NCBI RefSeq assembly: GCF_000292345.1
Contig: NZ_ALOU01000016.1
Span: 1-64,000 of the forward strand
Origin: Cupriavidus sp. BIS7
Lineage (GTDB): Bacteria > Pseudomonadota > Gammaproteobacteria > Burkholderiales > Burkholderiaceae
Length of the DNA: 64,000 nt
Direction: 5' to 3'
Part shown: piece by piece, positions 16,913-25,349 of the stretch
Layout: every line of letters starts with the position of its first letter
Numbering within the stretch: position 1 is the stretch's first letter
Position numbers and translations under genes: made by a program
The notes under the pieces: generated by a model
What the model saw: the letters and a program-made list of their open reading frames with translations, nothing else
What the model was told of the DNA's origin: nothing
The model's database searches: none

Positions 16913-16972
16913 GGAATCCAAAATTATTCCGCGCCGACGGACATAATGAAAGTTAATATTCCTTGCTGAATA
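16913..16972. promoter_or_regulatory. Candidate LysR operator region
   Basis: Two inverted repeats lie in the divergent promoter region: GGAAT-N8-ATTCC (16913-16930) and TATTC-N6-GAATA (16957-16972). Both have the size and position expected for LysR-type binding sites between a regulator and its divergent target. Not proven. Confidence 0.45.
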
Positions 16973-17017
16973 CACAAGAAAAACTTGTGAATCAACGCAT
17001 GGAGCGTACGCGACGTA

Positions 17018-17902
17018 ATGAGCACAATCCGCTTTCTCAGAACCTTCGTGGCCGTGGCCGAGCACGGCTCGTTTGCCGCCGCTGCCGGGCAGGTGGCATT
17101 GACGCAGGCCGCCGTGAGCCTGCAGATGCGATCGCTCGAGGAAGAGTTGCGGCGCGAGCTGTTCGATCGCAGCGGCCGGGTGGCGGTGCTCAATGCCGAT
17201 GGCCGGGAACTGCTGCCGCAGGCGCGCCGGCTGCTGGCGCTTTACGACGAGATGCGGCTGCCGCTGGCCGGCTCCGAAGTCATGGGCGGCGCCGTGGCGG
17301 TAGGGGCCGTGGTATCGGTGATGGGCGGGCTGTCGCACGTTGTGGCACGGCTCAAGCGCACGTATCCGGCGCTGGATGTGCGGCTGGTCAGCGCCAAGTC
17401 GATCGAACTGGCGGCGATGGTGGAGGGCGGGGAACTCGATGCGGCGTTCCTGGTGGAGGGCACCGCGAAGCCGTCAGGCGTGTTGCGCTGGACGCCGCTC
17501 TACGACGAGCCGCTGGTTGCCATCGCCGCGCGCGGCAGCAAGGGCAGTACGGCGCAGCAGGCGCTGGCCGCCAATCCGTTCCTGCGCTTCGACCGTACGC
17601 AGCGCACCGGCGCGCTGGTGGAACGTGCGCTGCGCCGCGCGCATCTGCGCACCAATGAATTCCTGGAGTTGAACTCGATCGAGGCGCTGGTGGAACTGGT
17701 GCGTCAGGAAGTGGGCGTCACCGTGGTCCCGTTGCTCAAGCGCGCCCGCTGGCATGAGGACGAAGCGTTGCACATCCTGCCGCTGCAGGTGGACGGAGCG
17801 CCGACGGTGCGCACCATCGGCATGCTGGAGCGGCGCGATCACGGCCGCGCGCATGTAACCGAGGCGATCCGCGCGGCCTGTGCCGCGCTGTTCGGCGCAT
17901 GA
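17018..17902 (+). CDS. LysR-family transcriptional regulator
   Basis: A 294-residue regulator. The N-terminal winged helix (RFLRTFVAVAEHGSFAAAAG, ALTQAAVSLQMRSLEEEL, LFDRSGR) is canonical. The C-terminal periplasmic-binding-protein-like sensor domain runs from about residue 90. It is divergent from the Bug/TctC gene, the typical arrangement for autoregulated control of that gene. The signal molecule is unknown; the gene is convergent with tctA and shares the terminator region at 17913-17941. Confidence 0.92.
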   Translation: MSTIRFLRTFVAVAEHGSFAAAAGQVALTQAAVSLQMRSLEEELRRELFDRSGRVAVLNADGRELLPQARRLLALYDEMRLPLAGSEVMGGAVAVGAVVSVMGGLSHVVARLKRTYPALDVRLVSAKSIELAAMVEGGELDAAFLVEGTAKPSGVLRWTPLYDEPLVAIAARGSKGSTAQQALAANPFLRFDRTQRTGALVERALRRAHLRTNEFLELNSIEALVELVRQEVGVTVVPLLKRARWHEDEALHILPLQVDGAPTVRTIGMLERRDHGRAHVTEAIRAACAALFGA

Positions 17903-17912
17903 ATCGAAAAGA

Positions 17913-17941
17913 TGAAAAAGGGCGCCACGACGGGCGCCCTT
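17913..17941 (-). terminator. Terminator of the tctBA operon
   Basis: Stem AAGGGCGCC (17918-17926) and GGCGCCCTT (17933-17941). The A-run at 17915-17919 gives a U-run on the minus strand; the LysR gene ends on the other side. Confidence 0.8.
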
Positions 17942-17972
17942 CGGGAACAGCAGAAGTTCAAGCCTGACGGGC

Positions 17973-19475
17973 TTACTCTTCCTGGAACGCTTCTTCGCGC
18001 TTGGCCTTGATCGACGGCATCGCCACGATCGCAACCAGCACTGCCGCGCCGATCAGCAGGCCCAGCGACAGCGGACGCGTCACGAACACGCTGAAGTCAC
18101 CACGCGACAGCAGCAGCGAGCGGCGGAAGTTCTCTTCCATCATCGGTCCGAGCACGAAGCCCAGCAGCAGCGGTGCGGGTTCGCAACGCAGCTTGATGAA
18201 CAGGTAGCCGATCACGCCGAAGGCCGCGGTCTGGAACACGTCGAACGTGGTGTTCTGGACCGAGTACACGCCGATGCAGCAGAACGTCAGGATCGCCGGG
18301 AACAGGAAGCGGTACGGCACCTTGAGCAGCTTCACCCACACGCCGATCATCGGCAGGTTCAGCACGATCAGCATCAGGTTGCCGATCCACATCGACGCAA
18401 TCAGGCCCCAGAACAGCGCGGGGTTGCTGCTCATCACCTGCGGACCAGGCTGGATGTTGTGGATCGTCATTGCGCCCACCATCAGCGCCATCACGGCGTT
18501 GGGCGGAATGCCGAGCGTCAGCAGCGGGATGAACGAGGTCTGTGCCGCGGCGTTGTTGGCCGATTCCGGACCTGCCACGCCTTCGATCGCGCCCTTGCCG
18601 AACTCGTGCGAATACTTCGACGTCTTCTTTTCCAGCGAGTACGCGGCGAACGAAGCCAGTGCCGCGCCACCGCCCGGCAGGATACCCAGTGCCGAACCCA
18701 GTGCGGTGCCACGCAGCACGGCCGGGATCATGCGCTTGAAGTCTTCCTTGGTCGGGAACAGGTTGGTCACGCTGTCCGTGAAGGTTTCGCGGGCTTCCTT
18801 CTGTTCGAGGTTCGCGATGATTTCCGCGAAGCCGAACACACCCATCGCCACCGATACGAAGTTCAGGCCGTCGGTCAGTTCAGGCACGTCGAACGAGAAG
18901 CGCGCCGCGCCCGAGTTCACGTCAGTACCGACCAGACCCAGCAACAGGCCCAGCACGATCATCGCGATGGCCTTGACCAGCGAACCCGAGGCCAGCACCA
19001 CGGCGCCGATCAGGCCCAGCACCATCAGCGAGAAGTACTCGGCCGGGCCGAACTTGAATGCCAGCTCCGACAGCGGGGCGGCAAATGCGGCCAGGATCAG
19101 CGTGGCCACGCAGCCCGCGAAGAACGAGCCCAGACCGGCGGTGGCAAGTGCCACACCTGCTCGGCCGCGACGCGCCATCTGGTAGCCGTCGATCGTGGTC
19201 ACCACCGACGACGACTCGCCCGGCAGGTTCACCAGAATCGCGGTGGTGGAGCCGCCGTACTGCGCACCGTAGTAGATGCCGGCCAGCATGATCAGCGCGG
19301 CCACCGGCGGCAGCGTGTACGTCACCGGCAGCAGCATGGCGATGGTCGCCAGCGGCCCGAGGCCCGGCAGCACGCCAATCAGCGTCCCGAGCACGCAGCC
19401 CAGGAAGGCGTAAGCCAGGTTTTGCAGCGACAGGGCGGTTGCAAAGCCCAGTCCGAGGTTGCTTAACAGTTCCAT
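17973..19475 (-). CDS. tctA: Tripartite tricarboxylate transporter permease TctA
   Basis: A 500-residue inner-membrane protein with about 11-12 helices. Family motifs include GVLPGLGPLATIAMLLP and LAGIYYGAQYGGSTTAIL near residue 65, LNLPGESSS-like NLPGESSSVVTTIDGYQMA, and the repeated ALGILPGGGAALASFAAYSLE. It is the large permease of a Bug-dependent carboxylate transporter. It starts 13 bases after tctB. The binding protein is not in the operon, and the adjacent LysR/Bug pair may supply it. Confidence 0.95.
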   Translation of the reverse strand: MELLSNLGLGFATALSLQNLAYAFLGCVLGTLIGVLPGLGPLATIAMLLPVTYTLPPVAALIMLAGIYYGAQYGGSTTAILVNLPGESSSVVTTIDGYQMARRGRAGVALATAGLGSFFAGCVATLILAAFAAPLSELAFKFGPAEYFSLMVLGLIGAVVLASGSLVKAIAMIVLGLLLGLVGTDVNSGAARFSFDVPELTDGLNFVSVAMGVFGFAEIIANLEQKEARETFTDSVTNLFPTKEDFKRMIPAVLRGTALGSALGILPGGGAALASFAAYSLEKKTSKYSHEFGKGAIEGVAGPESANNAAAQTSFIPLLTLGIPPNAVMALMVGAMTIHNIQPGPQVMSSNPALFWGLIASMWIGNLMLIVLNLPMIGVWVKLLKVPYRFLFPAILTFCCIGVYSVQNTTFDVFQTAAFGVIGYLFIKLRCEPAPLLLGFVLGPMMEENFRRSLLLSRGDFSVFVTRPLSLGLLIGAAVLVAIVAMPSIKAKREEAFQEE

Positions 19476-19488
19476 GAGGCCCGTCTCC

Positions 19489-19950
19489 TTAGCTAGCCAG
19501 GAAAGCCGGCCACACCGGCATCTGCAGGTTGATGCCGTACACGAAGGCGCCCATGCTGATCAGCACGAGGATGACCGCGTTCAGGATGGCGCCCTTCCAG
19601 CTGAATTCATGACTGGCCATCGAGGAGACCAGCACCAGTACCACGACCGACAGCACCATGCCGAGCGGCTTGAGCAGCAGGCCGAACAGCACGACCGCAC
19701 CCAGGATCCAGAGCAGGATCTTGACGTCCCAGCGCTCCAGATGATCTTTCGCCATCTTGGACGACAGCGAACCCCACAGTACCAGCGCGCCCAGCAGGGC
19801 GAGCACGATGCCGAGCCAGAACGGGAAATATCCCGGTCCCATCTTGGCGGCCGTTCCCATGGAATAGCCACGGGCGACGAAGGAAAAGCCCAGACCGACC
19901 AGAATGAACATCAGGCCGGAGGCAAAGTCCTTTTGGCTACGTATGCGCAA
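19489..19950 (-). CDS. tctB: Tripartite tricarboxylate transporter small subunit TctB
   Basis: A 153-residue membrane protein with four predicted helices, the standard TctB length. The opening KDFASGLMFILVGLGFSFVA and GTAAKMGPGYFPFWLGI are family signatures. It is the small membrane partner of TctA and lies immediately upstream of it; an AGGAG-type site precedes the ATG at 19950. Confidence 0.92.
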   Translation of the reverse strand: MRIRSQKDFASGLMFILVGLGFSFVARGYSMGTAAKMGPGYFPFWLGIVLALLGALVLWGSLSSKMAKDHLERWDVKILLWILGAVVLFGLLLKPLGMVLSVVVLVLVSSMASHEFSWKGAILNAVILVLISMGAFVYGINLQMPVWPAFLAS

Positions 19951-20388
19951 AATGATTCTCCTCGATTGACTTGCTTGGACTCACACGCGACGTGCCGGAA
20001 AACCGGCCTGTCAACTGGGTCGGGAACGCACAGCGCCCCCGGCCCCGCGACACTCCCCGTCGCGGGCAGGCTGGAAGGTAAAAGTGCATTCTTTCAGCTA
20101 CCTTTCATATGTCTGCAATTGGGGTCATCCTAAGGGTATTTCCCTAGGCATACGTACGAAACGGGTCAGCATGTCCGTCGATAAGTCGTTGTCAATGCAA
20201 GGGAAATCGCGGGAAAGGCAGGCGGGGCTGGGCGCATGCGAGGCGTGCATGGGCACGCGGAATTCGGGGCGGGACTGGCCTGCGCGTGCACTATCATCAA
20301 CTCACCAGTGGGCACCAGTTGGCACCAGTCGGCACCAGTCGGCACCAGTAGCCGCGTCGGCGGGACAACAAAACGGGGGAGCCACGGT
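19951..20388. other. 438-base intergenic region between tctB and the antiporter gene
   Basis: No gene is supported. It holds the promoter region of the divergent tctB operon and the leader of the antiporter gene, including the 10-bp tandem repeats at 20301-20350. The frame upstream of the antiporter TTG is open to 20236 but has no convincing start, and its codons are unlike coding sequence. Confidence 0.6.
20301..20350 (+). repeat. 10-bp tandem repeat, about five copies
   Basis: Units CTCACCAGTG, GGCACCAGTT, GGCACCAGTC, GGCACCAGTC, GGCACCAGTA in perfect 10-base phase, ending 38 bases before the antiporter start codon. Ten-base spacing puts each unit on the same face of the helix. Confidence 0.9.
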
Positions 20389-22209
20389 TTGGAAAGTATC
20401 GAACACACCATTCTGCTCGGCGCCGTGGTGATGACCGCGGGCATACTGCTCGGGGTGTTCTCGTCGCGCTTCGGTGTCCCGTTCCTGCTCGTGTTCCTCG
20501 GCGTCGGCATGGCGGCGGGCGTCGATGGCCCCGGCGGCATCCGCTTTTCCAACACTTGGCTCAGTTTCCTCGTCGGCAACATCGCGCTGGCCGTGATCCT
20601 GCTCGACGGCGGATTGCGCACGCGCCTTGCCACGTTCCGCGTGGCATTGCGGCCCTCTCTGTCGCTGGCCACGTTCGGCGTGGCGATAACGGCCGGGCTG
20701 GTCGGCATGTTTGCGTCATGGATGCTCGGGATCGACTGGAAGCTTGGCCTGCTGCTGGGCGCCATCGTTGGTTCGACTGATGCCGCAGCGGTCTTCTCGC
20801 TACTCAACAGCAGCGGTGTGCGGCTCAAGGAGCGCGTGGGCAGCGTGCTGGAGATCGAGTCGGGCATCAACGATCCGATGGCGATTTTCCTGACGCTGAC
20901 GCTGATCGAATGGATCACCTCGCCGCATGGGCTGTCTCCTGGCGCGCTGATCCTGCGGCTGGTGGTGCAGTTCGGCGTGGGCGGGCTGCTTGGTGCGGCG
21001 CTTGGATACTGCCTGGCCAACGTGATGGAGCGCGTCAATGTGGCGGAGGGCCTTCAGGCCATCCTGGTCTGCGCGGGCGGCTGCATGGTCTGGGCAATTG
21101 TCCAGACGGCCGGCGGCAGCGGCTTCCTGGCCATCTACCTGGCCGGGGTGATCGTGGGCAACCGCGAGCGCGCGGTCAGCGAGGACACGATGCGCGCGAT
21201 GGACGGCATGGCCTGGCTGGCGCAGTCGGCGATGTTCCTGTTGCTGGGCCTGCTGGTTGCGCCGCACCGGATCTGGGAGATTGCGCTGCCGGCGGCGGCG
21301 GTGGCGCTGTTCCTGATGTTCGTGGCGCGGCCAGTGGCCGTCTGGATGTCGCTGCTGCCGTTCCACTTCAACGCGCGCGAAAAGGGATTCATCGCGTGGA
21401 TGGGATTGCGCGGCGCAGTGCCGATCGTGCTGTCGCTGTTCCCGCTGCTGCGCGGCATGGAAGATTCGGGGCTGCTGTTTCGCGTGGCGTTCGCCGTGGT
21501 GCTGGCCAGCCTGCTGTGCCAGGGCACGACCGTGGCGCTGGCCGCCCGTATGGCCCGCGTGCTGCGTCCGCTCTACAACGAGCCGCTATCGCGCGAGCGA
21601 CTGCGCGGGACGCAGGCGCCAGCCATGGAGCTGATGCAGTTTCAGGTCGCGGCCAATGCGCCAGTGGAAAGCCTTCGCGCCGACCGGCTCGAACTCCCGC
21701 TGCGCAGCCAGTTGATGACCGTAGTGCGCGACGGCGCGCTGGTACCGCTCGACCGCGCCATCCTGCGTGCTGGCGATACCGTGTCGGTGCTGGCGCCCGG
21801 CGGCGTGGTGCCGGTGCTGTCGCGGCTGTTCCTGACGCCGGGGCCGCCGCCGGCATGGGATCAGGTCACCTACGACTTTCTGCTGAGCGGGCAGGCAAGG
21901 CTGCTGGAAGTTGCGGCGCTATATGGCGCGCGGGCGCTGACGGAAGCAGAACGGCTGCGCACGCTCGAACAGGCGATGCTGGCGGTGTTCCAGTCGCCGC
22001 CCGTGGAGGGGGATGCCGTCGAGATTGCAGGTTTGCGGCTGACTGTGACCCGCATGGACGGGGCGCGCATCGTGCAGGTGGGCCTGCTCCTGCCCCGTTC
22101 TGTTGTGGCGGAAGCCAGCGATGGCAAAGGCCATGGCTGGCACCGCCACAGCCGCGCGCGGCAGGAGGGCGGATCGGGCGGATCGGGTGGATCGGGTGAA
22201 TCGGGCTAG
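20389..22209 (+). CDS. nhaP2: Potassium/proton antiporter, CPA1 family (NhaP2-like)
   Basis: A 606-residue protein: an N-terminal CPA1 exchanger domain of about 12 helices with GAIVGSTDAAAVFSLLN and the acidic pair region EIESGINDPMAIF, then a TrkA-C/RCK-C domain (MQFQVAANAPVES to VLAPGGVV), then a CorC/HlyC-type domain. This three-part layout is that of NhaP2/CvrA, which exchanges K+ for H+. The start is TTG at 20389, since GGGGGA lies 8 bases upstream and LESIEHTILLGA matches the family opening. The C-terminus ends in a Gly/Ser tail encoded by 9-bp repeats. The upstream leader has 10-bp tandem repeats. Confidence 0.9.
   Translation: MESIEHTILLGAVVMTAGILLGVFSSRFGVPFLLVFLGVGMAAGVDGPGGIRFSNTWLSFLVGNIALAVILLDGGLRTRLATFRVALRPSLSLATFGVAITAGLVGMFASWMLGIDWKLGLLLGAIVGSTDAAAVFSLLNSSGVRLKERVGSVLEIESGINDPMAIFLTLTLIEWITSPHGLSPGALILRLVVQFGVGGLLGAALGYCLANVMERVNVAEGLQAILVCAGGCMVWAIVQTAGGSGFLAIYLAGVIVGNRERAVSEDTMRAMDGMAWLAQSAMFLLLGLLVAPHRIWEIALPAAAVALFLMFVARPVAVWMSLLPFHFNAREKGFIAWMGLRGAVPIVLSLFPLLRGMEDSGLLFRVAFAVVLASLLCQGTTVALAARMARVLRPLYNEPLSRERLRGTQAPAMELMQFQVAANAPVESLRADRLELPLRSQLMTVVRDGALVPLDRAILRAGDTVSVLAPGGVVPVLSRLFLTPGPPPAWDQVTYDFLLSGQARLLEVAALYGARALTEAERLRTLEQAMLAVFQSPPVEGDAVEIAGLRLTVTRMDGARIVQVGLLLPRSVVAEASDGKGHGWHRHSRARQEGGSGGSGGSGESG
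22168..22203 (+). repeat. In-frame 9-bp tandem repeat at antiporter C-terminus
   Basis: Four units of the form GGYGRATCG encode Gly-Gly-Ser-like triplets and give a GSGGSGGSGESG tail just before the stop codon. Such repeats can change length by slippage without breaking the frame. Confidence 0.85.
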
Positions 22210-23210
22210 TCGACCTTCGCGCCCGAGACCTTGACGACCTGGCCGTACTTCTTGAGTTCGCGCTGGATCAGCGCCGCGAACTGCTCTGGCGTGGTCGGCG
22301 CAGGCTGCGCGCCGATGCGTGCGAGGCGCGCCTTCATGTCGTCGGTCTTCAGGATCGCCACGATGTCGTGATTGAGCCGGTCCACGATGTCGCGCGGCGT
22401 GCCAGCCGGCGCGAGCACACCGAACCACGTGGAAATATCGAAGTTCTCGAGGCCCAGGCCCTTGCCCGCTTCGGCAATCGTCGGCAGATCCGGGAACGCC
22501 GCCGCGCGGCTGGCGGTGGTCACCGCGAAGGCCTTGAGCTTGCCGGCCTTGATGTTCGCCGATGCCGAGGCGAGGTTGTCGAAGATCAGGTCGGTCTGGC
22601 CAGACAGCACGGAAAGCTGGGCCGGCGATGCCCCGTTGTACGGGATATGGACCATGCTCACATGCGCCATGCTCTTGAACAGCTCGCCCGAGAGATGGCC
22701 GGCGCTGCCATTGCCGCCAGAAGCGTAGTCAAGCTTGCCCGGGTGCTTGCGCGCGTATTCGACCAGGTCGCGCACGCTGTTGATATGCAGCTCGGCGGCC
22801 TTGCCCGGGTGCATCACCAGCACGTTCGGCACGTCTGCCACCAGCGTGATCGGCGCGAAGTCCTTGACCGGGTCATAGGGCATCTTGCTGAACAGCGTAG
22901 GGTTGATCGCATGCGTGGCCACGGCGCCCATCACGATCGTGTAGCCATCGGCCGGCTGCTTGGCGACGAAATCTGCGCCAAGGTTGCCGCCCGCGCCAGG
23001 CCTGTTTTCCACCACCACCGGCTGGCCGAGGCTGTCACGCAGCTTCTCGCCGATGGCGCGCGCCACGGTGTCCAGCGGGCCGCCGGCCGGATAGGGCACG
23101 ACAAAGCGGACCGGTTTGGTGGGCCAGGTGGTGGCTGCGGCTGCGGCTTGTACCGGAGCCGCGAAGGCCAGCGTGGCGGCCATGGCGGCGGAAAGCAGGG
23201 TCTTCAACAT
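22206..23210 (-). CDS. Bug/TctC-type substrate-binding protein
   Basis: A 334-residue periplasmic binding protein. A signal peptide with alanine-rich core ends near VQAAAAATTWPTKP; PVRFVVPYPAGGPLDTVARAIGEKLRDSLGQPVVVENRPGAGG is the family opening (positions 33-76). HIPYNGASPAQLSVLSGQTDLIFDNL is the ligand-pocket region. No transport permease or enzyme is adjacent, so it is an orphan Bug. It is convergent with the antiporter, and the two stop codons overlap in the palindrome CTAG at 22206-22209. Ligand unknown. Confidence 0.9.
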   Translation of the reverse strand: MLKTLLSAAMAATLAFAAPVQAAAAATTWPTKPVRFVVPYPAGGPLDTVARAIGEKLRDSLGQPVVVENRPGAGGNLGADFVAKQPADGYTIVMGAVATHAINPTLFSKMPYDPVKDFAPITLVADVPNVLVMHPGKAAELHINSVRDLVEYARKHPGKLDYASGGNGSAGHLSGELFKSMAHVSMVHIPYNGASPAQLSVLSGQTDLIFDNLASASANIKAGKLKAFAVTTASRAAAFPDLPTIAEAGKGLGLENFDISTWFGVLAPAGTPRDIVDRLNHDIVAILKTDDMKARLARIGAQPAPTTPEQFAALIQRELKKYGQVVKVSGAKVD

Positions 23211-23319
23211 AAGTCAGAGGAACGATCGGGAAGTCGACAGGCCCCGGGCGTACGCTGCGCGCCGGGGCTTCATGGCTTGCCTGCGGGCAAGTGGGATGGA
23301 GGTTCAGTAGATCAGCGGA

Positions 23320-23775
23320 TCAGTGGATGCCGATGCCGCGCGCCATCATCACCGCGCACAGCGGCAGCAGGATGAACGCGTGGGCTTCGATCATGACCCA
23401 GCGGCGGACCTTCTTGATTTCGGCCGGCGTCGGCACGAATTCTGGCAGCTTCTGGGCCTGCTTGCGCCAGCGCGTGAACGCGAAGGTCGGCGGCAGCGAG
23501 GCCAGCGCGATCAGCACGAACACGGTGATCTTGGCGTGGAACCACGGGTTGTGGATATAGAAATCCACGCCCTTGGCGCCGTAGAACAGGCGCAGCAGGC
23601 CCGTTGCCAGTACCAGCATCGCCGACAGGAAATAGAAGAAGTCGTACTGGGACAGGCGGCGCACGGCGGTTGGGGTCATGTCCGGGCGCAGTACCACGGC
23701 CTCGGCGGCCATCAGCGTGACAAGGACGAAGATCGCCGTGAAGTGCAGGAACGCTAGCAGGGCGTCGGTCAGCAT
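23320..23775 (-). CDS. DUF2214-family membrane protein
   Basis: A 151-residue protein with four hydrophobic segments (about 6-25, 47-66, 82-98, 125-145), conserved histidines and a short basic loop (TRWRKQAQKL). The pattern ALLAFLHFTAIFVLVTLMAAE and FHAKITVFVLIALASLPPT fits the DUF2214 family, distant relatives of CopD-like four-helix membrane proteins; function unknown. It lies upstream of nothing obvious on its strand; the CoA-transferase stop is 103 bases upstream of its start. Confidence 0.8.
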   Translation of the reverse strand: MLTDALLAFLHFTAIFVLVTLMAAEAVVLRPDMTPTAVRRLSQYDFFYFLSAMLVLATGLLRLFYGAKGVDFYIHNPWFHAKITVFVLIALASLPPTFAFTRWRKQAQKLPEFVPTPAEIKKVRRWVMIEAHAFILLPLCAVMMARGIGIH

Positions 23776-23878
23776 GCATTCTCCTCAGGTTGGGGAAACG
23801 TCATGATCACCGGCCGCGCGCACCCGCAGGAAGCGGGTGCGGTCAAGCAAGGTCAGAAATTCGTGAGTCAGCGAGTTT

Positions 23879-25099
23879 TCAGACCACGCCCTTCGTGCGC
23901 AGGGCGGCGATGTGTTCGGCACTGTAGCCGAGTGTCTCCGCAAGCACCACATCCGTGTGCTCCCCAAGCAACGGCGGATGGCGCAGCGCCTCGGGCGGGG
24001 TGGCGCTCATCTTCATCGGGCTGCCCACCAGCTGGACCGTGCCGGCCGTGGGGTGCGGCAGATCCACGCGCAGGCCGCGCGCCAGCACCTGCTCGTTGTC
24101 GAACACCTCGTCGAGCGTGTTGATCGGCCCGCACGGCACGCCAGCGCGCTCCAGGTCCAGGATCCACTGCTCGCGCGTGCGCGGGGCCACCATTTCAGCC
24201 AGGATCGGCACCAGCACGTCGCGGTGGGCCACGCGCTGCGGATTGGTGGCGAAGCGCGGGTCGTCCGCCAGTTCGGGGCACCCGCCGGCGGTGACGAACT
24301 TGCGGAACTGGCCGTCGTTGCCCACCGCGACGATGATCCAGCCGTCGGCGGCATGGAAGGTCTGGTAGGGGACGATGTTCGGGTGCGCATTGCCCCAGCG
24401 CTTCGGCGCCACGCCGCTGGCCAGGTAATTGGTGTTCATGTTGGCCAGCATCGACACCTGCACGTCCAGCAGCGCCATGTCGATGTACTGGCCTTCGCCG
24501 GTACGTTCACGATGCGCCAGCGCTGCCAGCACGGCGATGGTGGCGTACTGGCCGGTCATCAGGTCCGAGATGGCCACGCCGGCCTTTTGCGGGCCGCCGC
24601 CGGGCAGGTCGTCACGCTCGCCGGTCAGGCTCATGAAGCCGCCCATGCCCTGGATGATGAAGTCGTAGCCCGGACGCTGGGCGTAGGGGCCGGTCTGGCC
24701 AAAGCCGGTGACCGAGCAGTAGATCAGGTCCGGCTTGATTGCCTTGAGCGATTCGTAATCGAGACCATACTTCTTGAGCTGGCCGACCTTGTAGTTTTCG
24801 AGCACCACGTCGCTCTGCGCGGCCAGGTCTCGCACCAGCTGCTGGCCTTCGGGCGTGCTGATGTCGCAGGTCACCGAGCGCTTGTTGCGGTTGGCCGCCA
24901 GGTAGTAGGCGGCCTCGGCCGTGTCGCTGCCGTCGCGCGCCTTGAGCCAAGGCGGGCCCCAGATGCGGGTGTCGTCACCGGCGCCGGGGCGCTCGATCTT
25001 GATCACGTCGGCGCCGAAATCGGCAAGATTCTGGGCGCACCACGGCCCGGCGAGTACGCGGGTCAGGTCGAGGACGCGGAGATGGCTCAAGGCTCCCAT
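23879..25099 (-). CDS. CaiB/BaiF (family III) CoA-transferase
   Basis: A 406-residue enzyme of the formyl-CoA-transferase family that moves CoA between carboxylic acids. The Rossmann opening LSHLRVLDLTRVLAGPWCAQ is at the N-terminus and the catalytic aspartate region is RPGYDFIIQGMGGFMSLTG near residue 170. AVGNDGQFRKFVTAGG and GPINTLDEVFDNEQVLARGL define the C-terminal lobe. ATG 25099 is chosen over an upstream TTG at 25123. Acyl donor and acceptor cannot be predicted. In contrast to the 9435-10889 homologue, the domain order is normal. Confidence 0.92.
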   Translation of the reverse strand: MGALSHLRVLDLTRVLAGPWCAQNLADFGADVIKIERPGAGDDTRIWGPPWLKARDGSDTAEAAYYLAANRNKRSVTCDISTPEGQQLVRDLAAQSDVVLENYKVGQLKKYGLDYESLKAIKPDLIYCSVTGFGQTGPYAQRPGYDFIIQGMGGFMSLTGERDDLPGGGPQKAGVAISDLMTGQYATIAVLAALAHRERTGEGQYIDMALLDVQVSMLANMNTNYLASGVAPKRWGNAHPNIVPYQTFHAADGWIIVAVGNDGQFRKFVTAGGCPELADDPRFATNPQRVAHRDVLVPILAEMVAPRTREQWILDLERAGVPCGPINTLDEVFDNEQVLARGLRVDLPHPTAGTVQLVGSPMKMSATPPEALRHPPLLGEHTDVVLAETLGYSAEHIAALRTKGVV

Positions 25100-25349
25100 G
25101 GCAGTGGCGGCAGTCAGGTTCAATGGAGCCAGAACTCTACACCGGGGATGTTGGCCAATGCGGCCGCTGGGGGCCGTCTAAGGGTGTTCCTTGGGCGATA
25201 ACCGGACAATCGCCAGTGCGCCGTGGCGCTTGCCGTCACATGCCGGCCCGGTACTGCCCCGGGACGGGGCTTGCCCGTATAATCAACGGTTTGCAAATCC
25301 AACCTGACTGACTGCGCCCTGCCTTGATGCCGGCCGCGCCCGATACAAC

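Noticed and set aside
20301-20350. CRISPR-like tandem repeat
   Set aside because: The units are 10 bases, directly adjacent, with no spacers and no cas genes; it is a simple tandem repeat.
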